A stretch of 25,683 nt of DNA from SIG440 sp045647905 (GTDB lineage: Bacteria; Bacillota; Clostridia; Monoglobales; Monoglobaceae), in NCBI GenBank assembly GCA_045647905.1, contig JAZRMZ010000137.1, positions 1 to 25,683 of the forward strand, given 5' to 3'. Position 1 is the stretch's first letter; every line of letters starts with the position of its first letter. Under the pieces are notes generated by a model. It saw nothing but the letters and a program-made list of their open reading frames with translations. It did not search any database and was not told where the DNA came from. Of this stretch, positions 1-4,785 are shown one piece after another. Position numbers and translations under genes: made by a program.

Positions 1-24
1 TGTCACAAGGTGACTGAGGGAGTG

Positions 25-53
25 GTCATTCCGAGCCAACGCCGAAGAATCTT
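25..53 (-). repeat. Dispersed AAGATTCTTC...TCAG/TCGG repeat, end copy 1
   Basis: Read on the minus strand this begins AAGATTCTTCGGCG and ends GGAATGAC. It matches the ends at 757-783, 808-834 and 1799-1824 in this window. The bases before it (1-24) look like the inner part of a small repeat cut by the window edge. Such ends are typical of short dispersed intergenic repeats; no coding capacity is visible. Confidence 0.6.
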
Positions 54-70
54 CAGGTTGCATAACAAAA

Positions 71-104
71 GGGCATATTCTCCGAGCTTTCGGGGAATAT
101 GCCC
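71..104 (-). terminator. Strong hairpin, likely terminator of the minus-strand unit
   Basis: Arms 71-85 and 90-104 pair over 15 bp with one G-T wobble, and the loop is GCTT. On the minus strand the hairpin is followed by TTTTG, which suits an intrinsic terminator for the 67-aa gene unit. On the plus strand a weaker GTATTTTA follows, so it could work both ways. Confidence 0.6.
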
Positions 105-110
105 GTATTT

Positions 111-144
111 TATATAATAGGAATTGCGAATTTCCTATTATATA
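111..144. repeat. 13-bp perfect inverted repeat with facing TATAAT boxes
   Basis: Arms 111-123 (TATATAATAGGAA) and 132-144 are exact reverse complements with an 8-base centre. Each arm contains TATAAT, one per strand (113-118 plus, 137-142 minus). It could be a DNA cruciform, a protein site or an RNA hairpin. I see no good -35 box for either TATAAT. Confidence 0.5.
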
Positions 145-160
145 AAAAACAAAATTAAAT

Positions 161-205
161 TGTCCGTGCGAAATTTTCCGCCGATGGCGGAAACGCACAT
201 GGACG
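161..205 (+). repeat. GTGCG-AAATTTTC...GAAACGCACATGG hairpin element, copy 1
   Basis: A 10-pair outer stem (161-170 with 194-198 and 201-205) is interrupted by a 2-base AT bulge (199-200). Inside is a second hairpin with a CCGCC/GGCGG stem (178-182 with 186-190) and loop GAT. The same element occurs at 16913-16960 with conserved arms, a different inner loop and one compensatory pair change (T163-A203 here, C-G there). The orientation and function are unknown; the drawn fold is for the plus strand. Confidence 0.55.
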
Positions 206-241
206 AAAAAAGCTGTACCCTTTTCTGCCCGCCGCAGGCGA

Positions 242-260
242 GCGCCAAAGGCGCCTTTTT
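242..260 (+). terminator. Short hairpin with T-tract, possible plus-strand terminator
   Basis: GCGCC (242-246), loop AAA, GGCGC (250-254), then CTTTTTATTTTT. This is a small intrinsic-terminator shape on the plus strand, where no gene is seen to end. It sits directly after the stop codon of the minus-strand 67-aa gene. Confidence 0.35.
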
Positions 261-462
261 ATTTTTCAAGGTCTTCACCGTTGGGATATGCTTTTTCGCA
301 CATATCAAGATACATATCCTCGGCTTCAATCTGCGCTTGCTTCAGTTTGTCAAGGGCTTTGAAGTGGGTTTGGCTGAGAATGTCGCTTGTGCTTTCGATG
401 ATTTCAATTGCGTCGGTTATGTCATTAAAAAGTTTGTGATAGAGTTTTTTATAGCTTATCAT
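259..462 (-). CDS. Small hypothetical protein (67 aa)
   Basis: The gene encodes a 67-residue, acidic, probably all-helical protein starting MISYKKLYHKLFNDITDAIE. The run of I/L/A heptad-like positions and the end QAQIEAEDMYLDMCEKAYPN suggest a helical hairpin or short coiled coil. I recognise the general pattern YKKLYxKLFNxITDAIE...KAQxEAEEMY from unnamed small proteins of Clostridia, but I know no function for it. There is no signal peptide or membrane segment. The start at 462 has AAAGGA about 12 bases upstream. The bases between that site and the ATG (461-472) repeat a 12-mer from the 5' end of the upstream structured RNA, so translation may be RNA-controlled. An overlapping plus-strand reading frame is rejected as its shadow. 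Confidence 0.7.
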   Translation of the reverse strand: MISYKKLYHKLFNDITDAIEIIESTSDILSQTHFKALDKLKQAQIEAEDMYLDMCEKAYPNGEDLEK

Positions 463-486
463 TGTTTGTGGTCATCCTTTCTATGT

Positions 487-515
487 AAAAAAAGTGTGTT
501 GCCGAAACAACACAC
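487..515 (-). terminator. Intrinsic terminator of the minus-strand RNA
   Basis: On the minus strand GTGTGTTG (515-508), loop TTTCGG and CAACACAC (501-494) are followed by seven T residues (493-487). This is a textbook intrinsic terminator. It lies between the promoter at 709-737 and the 67-aa gene, so it either ends a stand-alone RNA or acts as an attenuator. Confidence 0.85.
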
Positions 516-703
516 CCAAAAAACGTGCCGCTTCAGCTTTTGTTCACCACAAACAATTAAATTCATACCCTTTTTGTATAGTAACAAACACGTCGGAAAT
601 ATAAATCGCCGAAGGGTACGCTTTTTACAAGAAAAGCATACCCCAACGTTATTATTACTATTCCAGGATATATTTTGAATATAAATTGTAATTGTTTGTG
701 GTG
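487..703 (-). ncRNA. Candidate structured RNA or leader (about 217 nt)
   Basis: The RNA would start near 702-703, about 7 bases after a good -10 box, and end at the terminator at 487. Hand folding gives nested helices: a perfect 15-bp closing helix (704-690 with 558-544, its outermost pair at or just before the start site); a 7-bp helix (671-665 with 571-565); a 13-of-15 helix (661-647 with 592-578); a 12-bp hairpin (643-632 with 625-614, loop of 6); and a 4-bp hairpin (612-609 with 596-593). The last two make a three-way junction inside a rod. Reading frames across it are not convincing because the only long one starts upstream of the promoter. I do not recognise the family. A closing-stem rod is also seen in 6S RNA, but I could not identify that family's features. 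Confidence 0.6.
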
Positions 704-708
704 ATGAT

Positions 709-737
709 ATTATATCACAAAACAATGGTTTTGTCTA
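709..737 (-). promoter_or_regulatory. Sigma-A-type promoter for the structured RNA
   Basis: On the minus strand TAGACA (737-732), a 17-base spacer and a perfect TATAAT (714-709). The predicted start falls at about 702, at the 5' end of the closing helix of the folded RNA. Confidence 0.75.
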
Positions 738-756
738 TATTTTTATAAAAAATTTA

Positions 757-834
757 AAGATTCTTCACTGTGTTCAGGCTGACTGTGGCTCCTTCTTGGA
801 GGAAATAGTCATTCTGAGCGTAGCGAAGAATCTT
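757..834. repeat. Dispersed inverted-repeat element, complete copy
   Basis: The left end AAGATTCTTCACTGTGTTCAG (757-777) and the right end 814-834 (minus strand AAGATTCTTCGCTACGCTCAG) are imperfect inverted repeats, which gives a MITE-like 78-bp unit without coding capacity. Matching single ends lie at 25-53 and 1799-1824. It sits between the RNA promoter and the end of the radical SAM gene. Confidence 0.6.
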
Positions 835-845
835 TATGATAAGAA

Positions 846-1739
846 TTACAGTCCTGTCAGGTCAAAGGGCGGCGTATATTCCGATTTTGCACTGGTTTTT
901 TCCTGCATATATGCATTTGTGTATCCTAATTGAAGGGCGTGGTTAACAACTGACTCATATTCAAAGGTTGTTATGCGGCGATTGATTTCAGGATATTCAC
1001 CAAGACCTTCATTGGGGGTGAATTGGCTCATCAGGCTCAGGATAAACTTATTTGTTCCAAAGCGTTCTTTCAGCTCGGAAAGAATTTCAATTGAGTCCTT
1101 TCTGCAATTGGGAAGAACAAGATGCCGAACAATTACGCCCGACTGAAGGATTCCATTTTGGTCAAAAATCGGTTCACCAACATTTTCAAGCATTTGTTCA
1201 AGGGAAGATATTGCAAAATCAAAGTAATCTGCTGCCTTGCTGTAACGCATAGAGATGTCGGCGGATTTATATTTGATGTCCGTAAGAAAAATGTCGATAT
1301 AGTCCTTGAAATGGGCTATGGTTTCGGGTTTTTCGTATCCGCCCGTGTTTGCAATGAAGGGTATTTTTATTTTATTGCCAACAAGGTCAATTGCATTGGC
1401 AATTTGCGGAAGATAGGGTGTTGGTGTCACGAGATTGATGTTATGTGCGCCCTTGTTCTGTAATTCAAGGAATATTTCACCAAGCCGTTCAATTGAAACT
1501 TCTTTGCCAAAGCCTTTGGTGCTTATTGCGTGATTCTGACAGTAACAGCAGGCAAGACTGCAACCGCTGAAAAAGACTGTTCCCGAACCCTTTGTGCCGC
1601 TGATGCATGGTTCCTCCCAAAAGTGGAGGGAAGCCCGTGCAAGTTTTGGGTTGTTGGGCGCACCGCAAAAGCCTGTTTGCAGATTGCGGTTGATGTTGCA
1701 ATTGCGTGGGCACAGGGTGCAGAGGTTTGAGTTTGTCAT
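846..1739 (-). CDS. Radical SAM protein, PflX-like (COG1313)
   Basis: The 297-residue protein resembles the PflX group of pyruvate formate-lyase activating enzyme homologues. The radical SAM cluster motif CxxxCxxC is at C60, C64 and C67 (GCSLACCYC). An N-terminal cysteine set (CTLCPRNC at 7-14 and GFCG near 25) is typical of this group and may hold a second metal site. NTGGYEKPE and DIFLTDIKY fit the core barrel. The enzyme should make a 5'-deoxyadenosyl radical from SAM, but the target is unknown; no glycyl-radical enzyme gene is adjacent. I chose ATG 1739 because AAAGGA lies 11 bases upstream; a longer frame to 1784 adds a lysine-rich stretch with no ribosome site. The gene is separated from the sugar operon upstream by a terminator and a repeat. 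Confidence 0.85.
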   Translation of the reverse strand: MTNSNLCTLCPRNCNINRNLQTGFCGAPNNPKLARASLHFWEEPCISGTKGSGTVFFSGCSLACCYCQNHAISTKGFGKEVSIERLGEIFLELQNKGAHNINLVTPTPYLPQIANAIDLVGNKIKIPFIANTGGYEKPETIAHFKDYIDIFLTDIKYKSADISMRYSKAADYFDFAISSLEQMLENVGEPIFDQNGILQSGVIVRHLVLPNCRKDSIEILSELKERFGTNKFILSLMSQFTPNEGLGEYPEINRRITTFEYESVVNHALQLGYTNAYMQEKTSAKSEYTPPFDLTGL

Positions 1740-1798
1740 TTGAGGTTTCTTCCTTTGTTTTTTAAAAATGAGGTTCTTCAGCAAATCTTTGTGAAGAA

Positions 1799-1824
1799 AA
1801 GATTCTTCATTACACTCAGAATCC
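1799..1824 (+). repeat. Dispersed AAGATTCTTC...CTCAGAAT repeat, end copy
   Basis: AAGATTCTTCATTACACTCAGAATCC matches the ends at 25-53, 757-783 and 808-834. The following bases can form a TTACAC/GTGTAA hairpin. It lies between the radical SAM start and the sugar-operon terminator. Confidence 0.55.
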
Positions 1825-1846
1825 TTGTGTAAATCTTCAACAAATG

Positions 1847-1874
1847 AAAAAAACGAGGGGTCGGCTGACCCCTC
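1847..1874 (-). terminator. Intrinsic terminator of the sugar operon
   Basis: On the minus strand GAGGGGTC, a 4-base loop and GACCCCTC (1874-1855) are followed by GTTTTTTT (1854-1847). It sits 12 bases after the stop of the NagB-like gene, so it ends the PIG-L/PfkB/NagB-like transcript. Confidence 0.85.
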
Positions 1875-1886
1875 ATAAAAATCAAA

Positions 1887-2825
1887 TTAATTACATTCAG
1901 CAACCAGCGGACCTGCAAGTTCTTTGAGATAGAACAGCTTGCCGGGGAGTGTGGGAATGTATGAAGATGTGATGCTTGTGTCGGGGCCATAGTGGAGAGT
2001 TGTCAGGAAGCTCATTCCCTGCCAGCCCATGCCACGACCGAGAGCACCGTCACAACCGCCGATTGCGTAATCAGCCTGAAGGAAGAGACCGGGGCCAACT
2101 GTGTTTGCACGGCAAGGTACAAGTGTTGTGCGGCTCTTGAAGCTTGTGATTGCGTTCTGTTCGATTGTCATGGGTGTGAGCTTTGCCGCAATGCGGTGAG
2201 TTGCTGCCTTCCATTCAGCTTCTGTTGCATAATCTTCTGCAAATGTGGGTTCCCAGAATGCAATGTGGCAGGCACGGCCAATACCGTAAACAAGAACAAG
2301 CTTTGCACCTTCAGCCTTGAGAGCGGCAATCTTGCCCTCATAGGTGGGAAGATTTTCTTTTGTTGCAAAGTTTCTCTGATTTTCGGGGATTGTCAAATCG
2401 CCCAGCTTGTTGAAGAAAGCCTGCTTCATGCTGTATTCAAATGATGCGGGGTTGCTTGCATCAAGAGTGTTGCCCTCAGCATCTGCCCATTCGTCCATAT
2501 TGAAGGTGTATACGTGCTTGCAGTCAACCTTCCATGATGTGAGGAAGTATGCTGCCCACTTATACATACCCATAGGACCAACGGGAAGAATCATTGCGAG
2601 CTTTTCGCCTCTTTCGCCTGCAAGTTTAATCTGCATTGCGATTTCGTGACCCATATATGTATCAAAATCGTTGATGTTTTCACATTCGATGGGAGTGAAG
2701 CCATCGTTCCAGAATGCTTCGCGTGTTACGCCTTTTTCACAGCATTCGTCAATCTTCTTCAAATCCCAGCCCTTGGGGAAGAAGCTTTCGCATTCGCTGC
2801 CTTTAACTGTGCTTAAAAAATCCAT
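1887..2825 (-). CDS. NagB-like sugar-phosphate isomerase/deaminase with altered active site
   Basis: The 312-residue protein matches the glucosamine-6-phosphate deaminase/isomerase fold: KHVYTFNMDEW (103-113) aligns with the NagB FNMDEY segment, NPASFEYSM with HPESYYSFM, and GIGRACHIAFWEP (181-193) with GVGNDGHIAFNEP. The base-like D111, H187 and E192 are kept. The NagB catalytic Asp of the NDGH motif is Ala185, and the phosphate loop LPTGGTP is replaced by LPVGPMG. The N-terminal region is longer than in NagB. It is therefore probably a sugar isomerase or deaminase of changed substrate or chemistry; classical GlcN6P deaminase activity is doubtful. A perfect AGGAGG lies 8 bases before the ATG. 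It follows the PfkB gene by 20 bases and is the last gene of the operon. Confidence 0.8.
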   Translation of the reverse strand: MDFLSTVKGSECESFFPKGWDLKKIDECCEKGVTREAFWNDGFTPIECENINDFDTYMGHEIAMQIKLAGERGEKLAMILPVGPMGMYKWAAYFLTSWKVDCKHVYTFNMDEWADAEGNTLDASNPASFEYSMKQAFFNKLGDLTIPENQRNFATKENLPTYEGKIAALKAEGAKLVLVYGIGRACHIAFWEPTFAEDYATEAEWKAATHRIAAKLTPMTIEQNAITSFKSRTTLVPCRANTVGPGLFLQADYAIGGCDGALGRGMGWQGMSFLTTLHYGPDTSITSSYIPTLPGKLFYLKELAGPLVAECN

Positions 2826-2845
2826 TGTTTTGTCCTCCTAAAAAA

Positions 2846-3784
2846 TTATTGTTTATTTACAAATTCTAAAATTTCGTCGTAAGATTTGATGCCTGTTGTT
2901 GCACCCTTTTCCATAACGCAATGTGCGCCTGTTCCGTTGGCAAAGCGCATACAGTCTTCAAGGGAGCAATCCCTTGCAAATGCTGCAAGGAAGCCCGAAC
3001 AGAAGCTGTCGCCTGCACCTGTTGTGTCAACTGCAGTAACACCCTTGCAAATGGGGAAAATCTGACCTGATTCCTCGGTGCTTCGTCTCAGGAAAGAACC
3101 TTTGCTTCCCATTTTGATGATAACATTCTTTGCACCGTTTTTGAAAAATTCATCGGCGATTTCTTCAACATCGTCTTTCTTTGCAATGCAGACTGCTTCA
3201 TCAATACTGGGCATAAGATAGTCTATGTATGGCATTGACATATTAAGAAGCTCGCCCCATTTTCCGCTTGCATCCCAGCAAACGTCAAGGAAGGTTGTCT
3301 TGCCCATTTCCTTACATTTTTTCAAAAATTCCATTGTTTCAACGCCGTCAAAGGTGTTCATGAGGAATGAACCCGTCACAAACACAAGGTCACAGTCTTC
3401 AACAAGTGAATAGTCGATATCTTTCTCTGAGAATACTGCGTTTGTGCCAACGCAGTGGAAGAAGGAGCGTTCACCTGTTTTGTCAAGCATCAGAACTGAT
3501 GCTGATGTCTGAACGGTTTCGTCTGTTTTGAGTCCTGCTGTATTGACCCCTGCCTGAGCCAACTTGTCACGGAGAAAACTTCCAAAGACGTCGCCACCCA
3601 CTTTACCTATCATTGTTGTTTCAACACCAAGTTTTTTCAGGTTGATTGATGCGGTCATGGCATTTCCGCCGTTGTGCAAAGTGATTGAGTTAACAGGAAG
3701 AAGAAGACCCTTTTCGGGGTAAGAGGTTACAGGTTCAACAATTACGTCTGCAACCAGAATTCCAACGCAAGCTACTTTTTTCAT
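2846..3784 (-). CDS. PfkB-family sugar kinase
   Basis: This 312-residue ribokinase-type kinase has the N-terminal substrate region HNGGNAMTASINLKKLG (37-53), the G-rich segment GKVGGDVFG, and the C-terminal ATP and anion-hole motif DTTGAGDSFCSGF with catalytic D259. It should transfer phosphate from ATP to a sugar or amino sugar; the exact sugar cannot be read from the sequence. ATG 3784 is chosen over an upstream extension because the PIG-L stop and this start overlap as TAATG, which implies translational coupling. Its place between a deacetylase and a NagB-like protein suggests that its substrate is the deacetylated amino sugar. Fructokinase or nucleoside kinase activity is the main alternative. 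Confidence 0.88.
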   Translation of the reverse strand: MKKVACVGILVADVIVEPVTSYPEKGLLLPVNSITLHNGGNAMTASINLKKLGVETTMIGKVGGDVFGSFLRDKLAQAGVNTAGLKTDETVQTSASVLMLDKTGERSFFHCVGTNAVFSEKDIDYSLVEDCDLVFVTGSFLMNTFDGVETMEFLKKCKEMGKTTFLDVCWDASGKWGELLNMSMPYIDYLMPSIDEAVCIAKKDDVEEIADEFFKNGAKNVIIKMGSKGSFLRRSTEESGQIFPICKGVTAVDTTGAGDSFCSGFLAAFARDCSLEDCMRFANGTGAHCVMEKGATTGIKSYDEILEFVNKQ

Positions 3785-4488
3785 TATGGCAGCATCCTCC
3801 GTGTTGTGGGCTTGGGATATACCATGCACTGCGCAAATGCTTCTGCGTACTGTGCGCCGCACTGATAACCACGGTATTTTGAAATTGTTTTTACCATGTC
3901 GGCAAAATCAATATTGTCATGCTCTCTCATCCATTTGAGCTGACTTTCATGACATTCAAGCATTTCAAGCTTCAGGTCAATTTCGTCTGTGATGTCCACA
4001 TATTCGGTGGGGAGAAATTCATTTCCGCCAAGGTTATCCATATAGAAGATGGGAGTAACCAGTGAGGGCATTGAAACCCCTGTTTCGTAATGAGGACAGC
4101 TTGCGGCAAATGCCGCATCAAAAACAAGATTGCTCACTGCAACATGGTCGGGCATATAGTCGTTGGGAGCATGGGTGATAATAAAATCAGGCTGTGCTTC
4201 ACGGATGATGTCAACAACCTTGTCACGGTGTTCCTTGTTCTGGTGGTATACAACAAGGTCACCGATGTCGCAGGTAACAACCTTGATTCCGGCTAAGGAA
4301 CCTGCTTTTTTTGCTTCATTTATACGAATTTCACGAAGTTCGTCAGGCTGAATAACAACATGACCCATGTTGCCGTTGCATACATGACAAACCGTTACGT
4401 TGTCGCCACGCTTTACGCATTTTGCCAATGTTCCGGCGCAGTTGATTTCTATGTCATCGGGATGACATCCGATTGCTAATACATTCAT
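3784..4488 (-). CDS. PIG-L family N-acetyl-sugar deacetylase
   Basis: The 234-residue protein opens MNVLAIGCHPDDIE, the zinc and catalytic motif of the LmbE/PIG-L superfamily (H9, D11, D12). A second motif, THAPNDYMPDH, supplies H106 and the third zinc ligand H115. Members remove acetyl groups from GlcNAc-type sugars (diacetylchitobiose, GlcNAc-inositol, bacillithiol precursors). No signal peptide is present, so it acts in the cytoplasm. It is the first gene of the operon, with AAAGGA 9 bases before ATG 4488 and a promoter at 4524-4552. With the following kinase and NagB-like gene it suggests deacetylate, phosphorylate, isomerise; the substrate is inferred, not seen. Confidence 0.87.
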   Translation of the reverse strand: MNVLAIGCHPDDIEINCAGTLAKCVKRGDNVTVCHVCNGNMGHVVIQPDELREIRINEAKKAGSLAGIKVVTCDIGDLVVYHQNKEHRDKVVDIIREAQPDFIITHAPNDYMPDHVAVSNLVFDAAFAASCPHYETGVSMPSLVTPIFYMDNLGGNEFLPTEYVDITDEIDLKLEMLECHESQLKWMREHDNIDFADMVKTISKYRGYQCGAQYAEAFAQCMVYPKPTTRRMLP

Positions 4489-4523
4489 TCTTTTTCGTCC
4501 TTTCTTTTGGTATGATTATCTTC

Positions 4524-4552
4524 ATTATAAACCAAAACATAAAAAAAGTAAA
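4524..4552 (-). promoter_or_regulatory. Promoter of the PIG-L/PfkB/NagB-like operon
   Basis: On the minus strand TTTACT (4552-4547), a 17-base spacer and a perfect TATAAT (4529-4524), about 36 bases upstream of the PIG-L start. Confidence 0.7.
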
Positions 4553-4562
4553 TACAAAATAA

Positions 4563-4618
4563 TGTATAAAAGGTATATTTTTTTAAACAAACAAAGATTT
4601 GTTTTTAAATTTTATACA
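4563..4618. repeat. Nested inverted repeats in the divergent promoter region
   Basis: The outer arms TGTATAAAA (4563-4571) and TTTTATACA (4610-4618) are exact reverse complements. They enclose inner arms AAACAAA (4585-4591) and TTTGTTT (4598-4604). The set lies just upstream of the -35 box of the minus-strand operon and may be an operator or cruciform. The AT-rich composition makes chance arms more likely. Confidence 0.35.
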
Positions 4619-4692
4619 AAATTTTTACATCGGCTGAATAAATACAGGATGCTTGGTTGAAATTGAATACAAAAGGGGGATTGTTATTCAAA

Positions 4693-4720
4693 TTGACAAG
4701 AATGTACTGTTTTTTATATT
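4693..4720 (+). promoter_or_regulatory. Promoter of the secreted SGNH gene
   Basis: A perfect TTGACA (4693-4698), a 16-base spacer and TATATT (4715-4720). It lies about 65 bases before the TTG start. The remaining spacer between the two divergent units (4489-4785) shows only the minus-strand promoter and the nested repeats. Confidence 0.7.
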
Positions 4721-4785
4721 TACTGCGAATTTGTTTTGAGGTAAAATTAACATGTCAATATTAATTAAAGTGTAGGTGTGTTTTT

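Noticed and set aside
124..678. Plus-strand reading frame of 184 codons
   Set aside because: It runs antisense to the 67-aa gene and across the hairpin-rich RNA region. It has no ribosome site and a Phe/Cys-rich composition typical of a shadow frame.
487..703. Calling the folded RNA a 6S RNA
   Set aside because: The size and closed rod shape are compatible, but I could not identify a conserved central bubble or sequence marks by eye. It is left unnamed.
459..725. Minus-strand reading frame of 88 codons across the structured RNA
   Set aside because: Its start at 725 lies upstream of the -10 box and predicted transcript start. The frame passes through strong hairpins and the terminator, and no ribosome site precedes it.
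3785..3862. N-terminal extension of the PfkB kinase (26 codons)
   Set aside because: It overlaps the PIG-L gene, has no ribosome site, and the normal kinase start MKKVACVGILVAD is at 3784 with a coupled TAATG.
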